Source of the DNA: Rickettsiales bacterium
GTDB taxonomy: Bacteria; Pseudomonadota; Alphaproteobacteria; Rickettsiales; Rickettsiaceae
DNA length: 64,000 nucleotides
Assembly (NCBI GenBank): GCA_947454145.1
Contig: CANGIW010000001.1
Span: 1-64,000 of the forward strand
Direction of reading: 5' to 3'
In this document: positions 26,752 to 36,361 of the stretch, one piece after another
Layout of the letters: each line of letters starts with the position of its first letter
How positions within the stretch are numbered: the first letter of the stretch is position 1
Notes under the pieces: model-generated
What the model was told of the DNA's origin: nothing
Databases searched by the model: none
The model's input: the letters and a program-made list of their open reading frames with translations, nothing else
Made by a program: the position numbers and the translations under genes

Positions 26752-28827
26752 TTATCCACGTTTTATTATACCTTCAGCAATATTGCTTGGAACTTGTTCA
26801 TAGTGAGAAAATACCATGCTATATTGAGCTCTCCCTTGAGACATAGATCTTAAATTACCTACATAACCAAACATTTGAGCAAGAGGAACATAGGCTAATA
26901 TAACTTGTGCATTACCTCTAGCCTCCATAGAATTGACTTGGCCCCTACGACTACTTATATCACCTATAATATCACCCATGTAATCTTGTGGAGTTACAAC
27001 TTCTACCTTCATAACTGGCTCTAAAATCTTTGGTGAAGCTTTAGACATACCTTCTCTGTAAGCATCTTTTGCAGCTATTTCAAAAGCTAAAACACTGGAG
27101 TCAACATCATGGAAATCTCCATCAATTAAAGTCGCTTTGAAGTCTATAGTAGGATATCCGGCAACTATACCTCCTTCTTTTATAGATTCCAAACCTTTTT
27201 GCACACCAGGTATATATTCTTTTGGGATAGCGCCACCAACAATTTTGCTTTCAAAAACAAAACCAGAACCAGGCTCTAGTGGTGCAAATATTATTTTTAC
27301 TTTAGCAAATTGTCCAGCACCACCACTTTGTTTTTTGTGTACGTGATCAATAGTATATTCTTTACCTATAGTTTCTCTGTAGGCAACTCTTGGCTCCCCA
27401 ACAGCTGCTTCTACTTTGAATTCACGAAGCATACGATCTACAATAATCTCAAGATGCAATTCACCCATGCCTTTAATAGTGGTTTGTCCTGTTTCTGGAT
27501 CAGTAGAAACTTTAAGTGAAGGATCTTCAGCAGCCAATTTAGATAAAGCAATACCCATTTTTTCCTGATCTGCAGTAGATTTTGGTTCGATAGCAAGCTC
27601 AATAACAGGCTCTGGAAAATCCATACGCTCTAATATAACTGGATGTTCTGTGGAACATAAAGTATCACCAGTTGTTGTTAATTTTAATCCAGCTAAAGCT
27701 ACAATATCACCTGCTTTTGCTTCTTTAATATCTTCTCTATCTTTAGCATGCATTAAAAGAATCCTGCCAACTTTTTCAGTTTTGTTTTTAACACTGTTTG
27801 TAACACTACTTGAAGCTGTTAATTTTCCAGAATATATTCTTATAAAAGTTAAAGAACCGACAAATGGGTCATTCATAACTTTAAAGGCTAAAGCTGCAAA
27901 AGGCTCTTCTACGGATATAGGTTTTTGAAATTCTTCATCTGTTTTCTGGTCTATAGCTTTTACAAAAGCTATGTCTGATGGAGAAGGTAAGAAATCTACT
28001 ACTGCATCAAGCAATGGTTGAACACCTTTGTTTTTAAAAGCACTACCGCATAACACGGGTACCAATTTACCGGTAATTACACCTTTACGAATACAAGCTT
28101 TAACTTCTTTAATTGAAACTTGGCCGCCGTCTAGATATTTCATCATAACTTCGTCATCCATCTCAACTACCATTTCCATAAGTAGTTTGTGATATTTATC
28201 AGCATGATCTTTTATATCAGCTGGTATATCGGTATAAGTATACTCAGCTCCTAGATCTTCATTTTTCCAAACTATCGCTTGCATTTCAACTAGATCAATA
28301 ACTCCTTTGAAATTTTCTTCGATACCCAAAGGTAATTGTAGTACTAAAGCATTTGCACCCAGACGTGATTTAATCATGTCTACACATCTGAAAAAGTTAG
28401 CTCCCATACGATCCATTTTGTTTACAAAACAAATACGAGGAACCATGTATTTATCAGCTTGACGCCAAACGGTTTCAGACTGAGGTTCTACACCAGCAAC
28501 ACCATCAAAAACAGCTACAGCACCGTCAAGAACTCTCAAAGAACGTTCTACTTCAATTGTAAAATCAACGTGACCTGGGGTATCAATTATATTTATGATT
28601 TTATCATTCCATTTACATGTGGTAGCAGCAGAAGTAATAGTTATACCTCTTTCTTGTTCTTGTACCATCCAATCCATTGTGGCACCACCATCATGCACTT
28701 CACCTATCTGATGACTTTTACCTGTATAATATAGTATACGTTCTGTGGTAGTAGTTTTACCGGCGTCAATATGGGCGCAAATACCAATATTTCTTATATT
28801 ACATAATTCTATCTTTGATGCTGACAT
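26752..28827 (-). CDS. fusA: elongation factor G
   Basis: GTPase that drives ribosome translocation and, with RRF, recycling. The 691-residue length is normal. The P-loop AHIDAGKTT (18-26), RGITITSAA switch I, DTPGHVDF and [11 protein letters not shown] motifs, and C-terminal domains IV-V ([27 protein letters not shown]) are complete. Last gene of the rpsL-rpsG-fusA operon, 13 bases after rpsG. The usual downstream tuf is not present; an IS relic and repeats lie there instead. Confidence 0.97.
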   Translation of the reverse strand: MSASKIELCNIRNIGICAHIDAGKTTTTERILYYTGKSHQIGEVHDGGATMDWMVQEQERGITITSAATTCKWNDKIINIIDTPGHVDFTIEVERSLRVLDGAVAVFDGVAGVEPQSETVWRQADKYMVPRICFVNKMDRMGANFFRCVDMIKSRLGANALVLQLPLGIEENFKGVIDLVEMQAIVWKNEDLGAEYTYTDIPADIKDHADKYHKLLMEMVVEMDDEVMMKYLDGGQVSIKEVKACIRKGVITGKLVPVLCGSAFKNKGVQPLLDAVVDFLPSPSDIAFVKAIDQKTDEEFQKPISVEEPFAALAFKVMNDPFVGSLTFIRIYSGKLTASSSVTNSVKNKTEKVGRILLMHAKDREDIKEAKAGDIVALAGLKLTTTGDTLCSTEHPVILERMDFPEPVIELAIEPKSTADQEKMGIALSKLAAEDPSLKVSTDPETGQTTIKGMGELHLEIIVDRMLREFKVEAAVGEPRVAYRETIGKEYTIDHVHKKQSGGAGQFAKVKIIFAPLEPGSGFVFESKIVGGAIPKEYIPGVQKGLESIKEGGIVAGYPTIDFKATLIDGDFHDVDSSVLAFEIAAKDAYREGMSKASPKILEPVMKVEVVTPQDYMGDIIGDISSRRGQVNSMEARGNAQVILAYVPLAQMFGYVGNLRSMSQGRAQYSMVFSHYEQVPSNIAEGIIKRG

Positions 28828-28840
28828 ATGGTTTTTTTAT

Positions 28841-29341
28841 TTATCTTTGTGAAGTTATCGGTTTATTTCTTTTTGGGTTAAAGTGAGCAAAAGCTCTGTT
28901 AGCTTCAGCCATTTTATGAGTATCTTCACGGGATTTTATAGAAGCCCCTTTTTTATTGAAAGCATCAAAAAGCTCTTCGGATAATTTTTCTATCATGCTT
29001 CTTTCAGAGCGCTTAGAGCATGCTTTTAATATCCATCTTATAGCTAAAGCTTCTGCCCTATGTTTATCAACGGCGTCTGGAACCTGATAGTTAGCACCAC
29101 CAACCCTTACGCTTTTCACTTCTAATACTGGTTTGATATTATCCATTGCTGTAGAAAAAACCTCATACCCATCAGCTTTGTGTTTGGAAGTAATGCGTTC
29201 AAGAGCAGAGTAGACTATTTTTTCTGCTAAAGCTTTTTTGCCTTGCTCCATAACCTTGTTAATAAATTTTGCTAAGGTTACGCTATTGAATTTGATATCG
29301 GGAAGAATTTCGCGCTTCTTTGCTGCGTGACGTCGAGACAT
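28841..29341 (-). CDS. rpsG: 30S ribosomal protein S7
   Basis: Primary 16S rRNA-binding protein of the 30S head. The 166-residue product starts MSRRHAAKKREILPD and contains KVMEQGKKALAEKIVY, VGGANYQVP and the C-terminal MAEANRAFAHF. It is about ten residues longer than E. coli S7, mostly from a basic tail. It sits between rpsL (32-base gap) and fusA. Confidence 0.97.
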   Translation of the reverse strand: MSRRHAAKKREILPDIKFNSVTLAKFINKVMEQGKKALAEKIVYSALERITSKHKADGYEVFSTAMDNIKPVLEVKSVRVGGANYQVPDAVDKHRAEALAIRWILKACSKRSERSMIEKLSEELFDAFNKKGASIKSREDTHKMAEANRAFAHFNPKRNKPITSQR

Positions 29342-29373
29342 ATTTTTATATACCTGTTTATACGTTATTTAAA

Positions 29374-29751
29374 TTATTTAGACTTAGGAAGTTTAGCGCC
29401 ATATAAAGAACGGCCCTGTTTACGATTTTTTACACCTAAAGTATCAAGAGCACCACGAACTATATGATAACGAACACCTGGTAGATCGGGAACACGTCCA
29501 CCGCGAACTAATACCACCGAATGCTCTTGTAAATTGTGGCCTTCACCTGGAATATAAGCTATCACACGCTGACCGTTAGAAAGTCTTACCACAGCAACCT
29601 TACGTAAAGCTGAGTTAGGCTTTTTGGGTGTTTGAGTTTTTACAATTAAACACACTGCTTTTTTAAAGGGGTTACCCTCTAAAGCAGGAGATTTGGATTG
29701 AGTTTTTTTTGCTTGTCTTGGAAAGCGTACTAATTGATTAATTGTTGGCAT
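29374..29751 (-). CDS. rpsL: 30S ribosomal protein S12
   Basis: Decoding-centre protein. The 125 residues contain PTINQLVR at the start, the [17 protein letters not shown] loop where streptomycin-resistance changes map (wild-type Lys retained), and [28 protein letters not shown]. First gene of the operon, preceded by AGAGGA at a normal distance and a near-consensus promoter at 29816-29844. Confidence 0.97.
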   Translation of the reverse strand: MPTINQLVRFPRQAKKTQSKSPALEGNPFKKAVCLIVKTQTPKKPNSALRKVAVVRLSNGQRVIAYIPGEGHNLQEHSVVLVRGGRVPDLPGVRYHIVRGALDTLGVKNRKQGRSLYGAKLPKSK

Positions 29752-29815
29752 TTAAATTCCTCTAATTTTATTCTATTATTCTAATTTTTTATTTTGACAT
29801 CGTTAATAATCAAAC

Positions 29816-29844
29816 ATCGTAACATCAAAAAAATCCTCTGTCAA
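29816..29844 (-). promoter_or_regulatory. promoter of the rpsL-rpsG-fusA operon
   Basis: On the minus strand, TTGACA (29844-29839), a 17-base spacer and TACGAT (29821-29816). It lies about 65 bases before the rpsL ATG and in the spacer after smpB, so the operon has its own start. Confidence 0.7.
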
Positions 29845-29956
29845 TACACAATAAGACTACTATAATCCTATAATAATAACCCATTCCATTATTTTGCAAA
29901 CAAGAGGTGGATTACTAATTATATATTATAAAATATTATTCATCAACGATATAATT

Positions 29957-30433
29957 TTATGCTCCAGATTTAAGGATTCTATGTTTCTGCCTATCCCAAT
30001 CTTTTTGTTTTAAAGTCTCACGTTTGTCATGTAACTGTTTACCTTTTACCAAAGCTATTTCTAATTTTGCAATATTCTTGCTATTAAAGTAAATGGACAA
30101 AGGAACCGAGCTAAAACCTTTTTGTTTGATTTTCCCTATAATTTTGTTAATTTCTCTTCTATGTAACAAAAGCTTTCTTTGTCTTTTGTTCGCATAATCA
30201 TTTGTGTAAGCTTTATCATAATATCCTATATGCATATTTACAACAACCATTTGATTGTTATTTTCTAAAACATAAGCATCTTCCAAGCTTATTTTACCTT
30301 GCCTTAAAGCTTTTACCTCGGCTCCTAACAAAGCAATACCAGTTTCAAATTTATCTTCTATAAAATATTCGAAACGAGCCCTCCTGTTAGTAGCAATTAT
30401 AGTTTTTTTATTTATTACCTGTTTATTATTCAT
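29957..30433 (-). CDS. smpB: SsrA-binding protein SmpB
   Basis: Partner of tmRNA in rescuing stalled ribosomes. The 158-residue protein shows NRRARFEYFIEDKFETGIAL, LGAEVKALRQGKISLEDAYV, the KLLLHRREINKIIGK block, and the basic tail GKQLHDKRETLKQKDWDRQ that enters the mRNA channel. It lies 13 bases after icd on the same strand, likely one transcript. No ssrA gene was found in the window. Confidence 0.95.
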   Translation of the reverse strand: MNNKQVINKKTIIATNRRARFEYFIEDKFETGIALLGAEVKALRQGKISLEDAYVLENNNQMVVVNMHIGYYDKAYTNDYANKRQRKLLLHRREINKIIGKIKQKGFSSVPLSIYFNSKNIAKLEIALVKGKQLHDKRETLKQKDWDRQKHRILKSGA

Positions 30434-30446
30434 TATTTTAAATTAA

Positions 30447-31904
30447 TTACTCCCCCTGAGCTAAGCTATAACCTAATTTGCTAAATCCTTTAGAGCTAAA
30501 TTTATATAAATTAGCTGTTTGTATAAAATCTACATCTGCTTTTGATAAATTTGTAAGCAAAGTGGTAATATCTGAGTGACTAACTTCATATTCGTCTTTG
30601 CGCATAAATCGTAATTGCCAATGATCGGACATAATTTCAAAATCTTCTTGACTATGTGGCCACAATTTTAATCCTTTGCTTGATATAGTTTTTAATTCAA
30701 AAACCCCAAGATCTAATTGTATAATTTTGTTTGCTATAGCACTAGGACTAGTTGTTTTTATATCACAAAAAACATCAATACCGTGTAAAGTTTTTATTTC
30801 TGAAGAGTCTATGAATATTTTTACTTCTTCTGTTTTGGACTTATTATCTTTAACAGAATAATTTGCCGTAGTGAGAACTGTTGGAATTTTTCCAAGTCTT
30901 TTAACAACAGCGTTAGCAAAATTTCTTGTCGACACCAATTCGTTACTATCGGCACTATAAATATCAGATGTATGAATACCTTCTTCTAAAGTTCTTTTCC
31001 AAGCATTCTCTATCAAATTAGCATAATCAATCATATCTAAGTGCACCAACATCATAATAGCTGCATTTAATAGACCAGAGGGATTTGCGATCTCTTTCCC
31101 CGCAATATCGGGGGCAGAGCCATGAACAGCTTCAAACATGGCATAATCTGTACCTATATTAGCAGATCCAGCTATACCAACAGAACCAGATATTTCGGCG
31201 GCAACATCAGAAATAATATCTCCGTATAAATTACTTGTGACTATCACTTCGAATGATTCAGGTTGAGTAGCTATTCTAGCTGTACCAATATCTATTATAT
31301 AATGATTATTCTTTATAGTCGTATACTCCGATGCAATCTTATCAAAAATTTTATGAAAGATTCCATCGGAAAATTTCATAATATTATCTTTACTTAGGCA
31401 GGAAACCAATGTTTTGTTATTCTGCTTTGCGTATTCAAATGCATAACGAATTATTTTTTCGCTACCAGTAGATGTAATCAATTTAATCGATTCATAGCTA
31501 TTATGCGTATGCCTATATTCTATCCCAGCATATAAATCTTCTTCATTTTCTCTTACGATAACCATATCCAAATTAGGATGAGAAGTTTTGATAAAAGGAG
31601 CATAGCATATAACCGGCCTTACATTAGCGAAAAGCCCTAAAGCTTTTCTCAAGGTGACATTTAAACTTTTATAACCACCCCCTTGAGGTGTTGTGATAGG
31701 GGCTTTTAATAAAATTTTAGTGCGGGCGATAGAGTTCCAAGCTTCTTCATTAATGCCAGAGGTGTAATTTCTACGATATAATTTTTCTCCAATCTCTATC
31801 GTTTCAATACGAAGTGGCACCTTTGCTTCTTTTAGAATATAAAGCACAGCATCCATTATTTCGGGGCCTATACCATCACCATAAGCTACTGTTATTGCAC
31901 GCAT
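30447..31904 (-). CDS. icd: isocitrate dehydrogenase (NADP type, rickettsial form)
   Basis: Oxidises isocitrate to 2-oxoglutarate in the TCA cycle. The 485-residue form resembles the ~483-residue Rickettsia enzyme as I recall it, with a ~150-residue C-terminal extension absent from E. coli Icd. Visible landmarks: AYGDGIGPEIMDAVLY, the KAPITTPQGGGYKSLNV substrate loop, VIVRENEEDLYAGIEY, NLYGDIISDVAAEISGSVG and AMFEAVHGSAPDIAGK. I chose the ATG at 31904 because AGGAGG precedes it by three bases; an upstream in-frame ATG at 31931 would add nine basic residues. First gene before smpB. Confidence 0.95.
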   Translation of the reverse strand: MRAITVAYGDGIGPEIMDAVLYILKEAKVPLRIETIEIGEKLYRRNYTSGINEEAWNSIARTKILLKAPITTPQGGGYKSLNVTLRKALGLFANVRPVICYAPFIKTSHPNLDMVIVRENEEDLYAGIEYRHTHNSYESIKLITSTGSEKIIRYAFEYAKQNNKTLVSCLSKDNIMKFSDGIFHKIFDKIASEYTTIKNNHYIIDIGTARIATQPESFEVIVTSNLYGDIISDVAAEISGSVGIAGSANIGTDYAMFEAVHGSAPDIAGKEIANPSGLLNAAIMMLVHLDMIDYANLIENAWKRTLEEGIHTSDIYSADSNELVSTRNFANAVVKRLGKIPTVLTTANYSVKDNKSKTEEVKIFIDSSEIKTLHGIDVFCDIKTTSPSAIANKIIQLDLGVFELKTISSKGLKLWPHSQEDFEIMSDHWQLRFMRKDEYEVSHSDITTLLTNLSKADVDFIQTANLYKFSSKGFSKLGYSLAQGE

Positions 31905-32036
31905 AATCCTCCTAATAAAATTTTTACACAAGTAACATAAAGAAAAAATACATTATCTTATAATTACAGATGATAGCAAAAATATCAGGATTTTAGTTGT
32001 ATTTTTATTACTTTATCGTAAAAACACAAATTTATT

Positions 32037-33305
32037 TTATTCTTGATGGCGAGAGATTTTTGCCCCACAATTTTTTAAATTAACATCGAAATTCTCATAA
32101 CCTCTATCTAAATGATAAATTCTTTGAATTTTACTTTCGCCTTCAGCCATCAAAGCTGCTATAACTAAAGCTGCAGAACAACGTAAATCACTAGACATTA
32201 CTTCTGCGCCATAAAAACTTTTTATTGGTTTAATAAAAGCTGAATTATTTTGAACAGTAATATCAGCACCCATACGACATAATTCCGGCACATGCATAAA
32301 TCTATTATCATAGATATTTTCTGTAACTATGCTACTTCCGCTTGCGAGGCATAGCAAGGGTATAAATTGAGGTTGTAAATCAGTGGGAAAGCCTGGGTGC
32401 ACTTGAGTTTGTAAATTAAGTGGCAAGATGTCGCACTCCGAAGCATCTATTATAATAGATGTGTTTTGGCTGTAATTTTTTACACCAGCTTGAGTTAATT
32501 TAAATAATATATTTTCTATTGATTCAAAATCATCAATACCATGGAGCTCTATTTTTCCTTTGGTAATTGCCGCAGCTAGCATATAAGTGCCAGCTTCGAT
32601 GCGATCAAAAAGTATTTTATAATTAACACCAGATAACTCTTTTACGCCACTTACCACAATATTACTAGTTCCAATATTTTTTATGTCAGCTCCCATAGAA
32701 TTCAACATACGACATAAATCCACTATTTCTGGTTCTTGCGCACAATTATAAAAAGAACTGATGCCCTCAGCAAGCGTTGCTGCCATAATAGCCGTAATTG
32801 TTGCTCCTACCGACACTAAATCAAAGTTAAATTCCGTGGCTTTTAGCTTACCATTAATATTAGCATCGATATAACCGTGGTCAAGACTAATACTAGCACC
32901 CATAGCTTCTAATACAGCTATGTGTAAATCTACTTTTCTTGCGCCTATAGCGCATCCACCTGGAAGTGATACCTTAGCTTTTCCAAATCTTGCTAATAAA
33001 GGACCCAACACCCAAATGGAAGCCCGCATTTTACTTACAAGCTCATAATCAGCAGTATAATTATTGATGTGATTACATAAAATTCTAATAGTTTTACTTG
33101 TTTTATCCCTTGCTATTTGACCACCTAAACTTTCAATTAATTGACACATAATTGCAACATCAGAAACATTAGGTGCGTTACTCAGAGTTAATACATCACT
33201 GGTTAAAAGAGAGGCAGCAAGCATTGGTAATGCACCATTTTTTGCACCATTTATAGTGATTTGACCTTGTAAGTTGTTACCACCGTTAATTAATAAATAA
33301 TCCAT
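32037..33305 (-). CDS. murA: UDP-N-acetylglucosamine 1-carboxyvinyltransferase
   Basis: First committed step of peptidoglycan synthesis: transfers enolpyruvate from PEP to UDP-GlcNAc in the cytosol. The 422-residue protein has Lys22 in INGAKNGALP and the catalytic Cys118 in SLPGGCAIGARKVDLH, which makes it fosfomycin-type (Cys rather than Asp). The two-domain inverse-barrel repeats are full length. Single gene, divergent from virB3. Confidence 0.96.
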   Translation of the reverse strand: MDYLLINGGNNLQGQITINGAKNGALPMLAASLLTSDVLTLSNAPNVSDVAIMCQLIESLGGQIARDKTSKTIRILCNHINNYTADYELVSKMRASIWVLGPLLARFGKAKVSLPGGCAIGARKVDLHIAVLEAMGASISLDHGYIDANINGKLKATEFNFDLVSVGATITAIMAATLAEGISSFYNCAQEPEIVDLCRMLNSMGADIKNIGTSNIVVSGVKELSGVNYKILFDRIEAGTYMLAAAITKGKIELHGIDDFESIENILFKLTQAGVKNYSQNTSIIIDASECDILPLNLQTQVHPGFPTDLQPQFIPLLCLASGSSIVTENIYDNRFMHVPELCRMGADITVQNNSAFIKPIKSFYGAEVMSSDLRCSAALVIAALMAEGESKIQRIYHLDRGYENFDVNLKNCGAKISRHQE

Positions 33306-33597
33306 TTTTATACAATTATTTGATTGTTGTATGATTTTACATTAAAAACTCAAGTCTTGAATTCTTTGAGTGTATACTACTACAAATCAGGCTATCTTGA
33401 CTAGGTTTATCTTGAAAAATATTTAATCAAATCTAATAAAACTTTGAACCAACAAAAGCGCAACTGTTGCATAAGTAACACATACTGATTTTAATTTTTC
33501 AACTAAAAATATTTATTTTACTTGGTATTTCTCTCAATTAATAATAATATATGATTAATATGATGTCTTCAATTACTTAAAATCAGATACAAATTAT

Positions 33598-33885
33598 ATG
33601 ACATATCACATAGTACCAGATCCATTATTTACTGGATTAACTAGACCCAGCTTAATCCTAGGAGTTAGCTTTAAATTTGCTATTTTAAATATTTTAATTT
33701 CAGTGAATGCTTTCATTCAAACTTCTAATTTTAAAATTATTATATTAGCAATAGTACTACACGGTATAGGTTATTATTTATGTTTTAAAGAACCAAGATT
33801 TGTAGAATTATACTTAACCAAATTTACAAAATGTAATTTGTGTTCAAATAAAATTTATTATGGTGGAAACTCTTATTTTGTATAA
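33598..33885 (+). CDS. virB3: type IV secretion protein VirB3
   Basis: Small inner-membrane subunit that works with VirB4 in T4SS channel assembly. The 95 residues show the family start DPLFTGLTRPSLILGVSF followed by one or two hydrophobic segments (20-60) and a short C-terminal cytosolic tail with paired Cys (KCNLCSNK). It is 18 bases ahead of virB4, the usual order. Confidence 0.92.
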   Translation: MTYHIVPDPLFTGLTRPSLILGVSFKFAILNILISVNAFIQTSNFKIIILAIVLHGIGYYLCFKEPRFVELYLTKFTKCNLCSNKIYYGGNSYFV

Positions 33886-33903
33886 CCTTAGGATTTAATA
33901 AAA

Positions 33904-36327
33904 ATGTTTCAACTTTTTCGTAACTTACCACTTAAAGAAAAATATTTTTTAAGAGAAAAATATCAAAGCGATTTTATTCCGTATAAATGTCACTGGGATA
34001 AAAATACTATACTGACAAAAAATAATGAATTATTACAAGTAATAAAAATAGGTGGTTTTTCTTTTGAAACAGCAGATGATCAAGATTTAGATATACGCAA
34101 AACTATGCGCAATAGCTTGTTTAAAAATATGAGCGCAGGAAATATCGACCTTTATTTCCATACAATAAGACGTCGAAAACCTTTAAGTCAAAAATCTTAT
34201 GTATATAATATAGATCCTACCTTAAAGTTATCAAAAGACTTTGTTACTTATTTGAAACAAGAGTGGCAAAAAAAATATTCTACTTTTCAATCCTTTACCA
34301 ATGAGCTTTATTTAACAATAATGTATAAACCTGATAAGGGTGGTGTTGCTATTTTAGAATATTGGTATAAAAAATTAATGCAAAAATCTGTTAAAAATTC
34401 TTGGGAAACAGATATGCGTGATAATTTTAGTTCTTTAGATGAAATGTCTAATAGGGTGTTAAATACTTTTCGTGATTATGATGCAGAGTTGCTTGAAGTA
34501 AAGGAAACTAAGGATGGAGTATATTGTGAAATATTAGAATTTTTAGCTACTATCATCAATGCAGGACAAAGTTCTAAAGTACTTTTTCCTACTTCAAATC
34601 TAGATAAATATTTATCCACCCATAGATTACTTTTTAAGTCAAAAATTATTCAGATTCAAAGCCCATGCCATGAAAAATATGCAGGTATGGTTAGCATACA
34701 AGAATATGGGCCTAGTACTAATGTTGGTGTATTTGACGGAATGTTGCAAGCCCCATTCGAATTCGTAATGACGCAAAGTTTTACATCAATAAACAGAACT
34801 GTTGCTGTAGCTAAAATGCAATTACAACAAAATAGACTAATACAATCTGGCGATAAAGCTGTTTCTCAGATAGTAGAAATTAGTAAAGCCCTAGATCTAG
34901 CTACAAGTGGTGATGTAGGTTTTGGAGATCATCACCTAACAGTTTTATGCATAGCAAATAACGAGAAAGAATTAGAAAATAATCTTTCCCAGACCTCCGT
35001 AGAGCTTTCCAACTGTGGTATTCAACCAGTTAGAGAAAGAATAAATCTAGAGGCATGCTACTGGGGTCAACTTCCTGGTAACTTAGATTATATACAAAGA
35101 AAAGCTACAATTAGCACTTTAAACCTTGCTAGCTTTGCATCTATGCATAACTATCCCGTGGGGCAAGAAAAAAATAATCACTGGGGTGATTTTGTAACAA
35201 TTTTGGATACTACTTCAAATACCCCATATTATTTTAATTTTCATGTCCGCGATGTTGGACATACTCTTATTATAGGTCCTACTGGTGCTGGTAAAACTGT
35301 ATTGATGAATTTTTTATGCGCACAAGCCCAAAAATTCAAGCCACGTATGTATTTTTTTGATAAAGATCATGGGGCTGAAATATTTATTAGGGCTCTAGGT
35401 GGTGTGTATAGCGAAATAAATCCAGGCTCACAATGTAATTTTAATCCATTGCAGCTACCTGATACAGGAGAGAATAGAAACTTTTTACTTACCTGGCTTA
35501 AAATATTAGTCAGTTGCAACAAGGAAACTTTAAATGCTGAAGAAATAAAATTACTGACGCTTGCAATTGAAGGAAATTATAGATTAAATCAAAAAGATAG
35601 ACGTTTATCTAATATAGTTCCATTTCTAGGTATGCAAACACCAGGAAGTTTAGCTAGTAGAATAGCTATGTGGCATGGAATAGGTTCTCATGCAAAAATC
35701 TTTGATAACGCAACCGACAACATAGATTTTACTAAGTCTCGTATATTTGGTTTTGAAATGGCCTTAATATTAAAGGATCAATATAGCTTAGGCCCAGTTC
35801 TTTCATATATATTCCATAAAATTAACTTATCATTAGACGGTTGGCCAACAATGATAGTTCTTGATGAAGCTTGGGCTTTAATTGATAATCCTATTTTTGC
35901 TCCAACAATCAAAGATTGGTTAAAGGTGTTACGTAAATTAAATGCTTTTGTAATTTTTGCTACCCAAAGTGTTGAAGATGCTAGTAAAAGTCAAATGAGT
36001 GATACTTTAATTCAGCAAACAGCTACACAAATTTTTCTACCCAATTTAAAAGCTACGGATGTTTATAGGACATCTTTTATGCTTAGTCAAAGAGAATATC
36101 AAATTATAAGAACTACGGATCCTGGTACTAGATATTTTTTAGTAAAACAAGGGTTGAATGCTATAGTGGCTAGGGTAAATTTAAGTGGTATGACTAATAT
36201 TGTTAATGTTCTTTCTGGAAGAGCAGATATTATAGTGTTGCTTAATGAAATAATTAAAGAATATGGGGATGATCCAGAAATATGGTTGCCAATTTTTTAT
36301 AAAAGAACCTCAATAAGTTACAACTAA
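33904..36327 (+). CDS. virB4: type IV secretion ATPase VirB4
   Basis: Hexameric ATPase at the base of the T4SS inner-membrane complex that powers pilus or channel assembly. The 807 residues have an N-terminal CagE/TrbE/VirB domain (about 1-430) and a RecA-like ATPase domain with Walker A GPTGAGKT near 458 and Walker B MIVLDEAWAL near 650, plus the arginine-finger region of the ATPase core. Intact and of Rickettsia-like length (~805). Flanked by virB3 and virB6, matching the conserved rickettsial order. Confidence 0.96.
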   Translation: MFQLFRNLPLKEKYFLREKYQSDFIPYKCHWDKNTILTKNNELLQVIKIGGFSFETADDQDLDIRKTMRNSLFKNMSAGNIDLYFHTIRRRKPLSQKSYVYNIDPTLKLSKDFVTYLKQEWQKKYSTFQSFTNELYLTIMYKPDKGGVAILEYWYKKLMQKSVKNSWETDMRDNFSSLDEMSNRVLNTFRDYDAELLEVKETKDGVYCEILEFLATIINAGQSSKVLFPTSNLDKYLSTHRLLFKSKIIQIQSPCHEKYAGMVSIQEYGPSTNVGVFDGMLQAPFEFVMTQSFTSINRTVAVAKMQLQQNRLIQSGDKAVSQIVEISKALDLATSGDVGFGDHHLTVLCIANNEKELENNLSQTSVELSNCGIQPVRERINLEACYWGQLPGNLDYIQRKATISTLNLASFASMHNYPVGQEKNNHWGDFVTILDTTSNTPYYFNFHVRDVGHTLIIGPTGAGKTVLMNFLCAQAQKFKPRMYFFDKDHGAEIFIRALGGVYSEINPGSQCNFNPLQLPDTGENRNFLLTWLKILVSCNKETLNAEEIKLLTLAIEGNYRLNQKDRRLSNIVPFLGMQTPGSLASRIAMWHGIGSHAKIFDNATDNIDFTKSRIFGFEMALILKDQYSLGPVLSYIFHKINLSLDGWPTMIVLDEAWALIDNPIFAPTIKDWLKVLRKLNAFVIFATQSVEDASKSQMSDTLIQQTATQIFLPNLKATDVYRTSFMLSQREYQIIRTTDPGTRYFLVKQGLNAIVARVNLSGMTNIVNVLSGRADIIVLLNEIIKEYGDDPEIWLPIFYKRTSISYN

Positions 36328-36361
36328 AAACTTTAAAAATTATACTAATATTACTATTCAC

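Noticed and set aside
33337-33380. Hairpin ACTCAA...TTGAGT as a terminator
   Set aside because: It lies upstream of both divergent genes murA and virB3, so it has no transcript end to serve; only a 6-bp stem.
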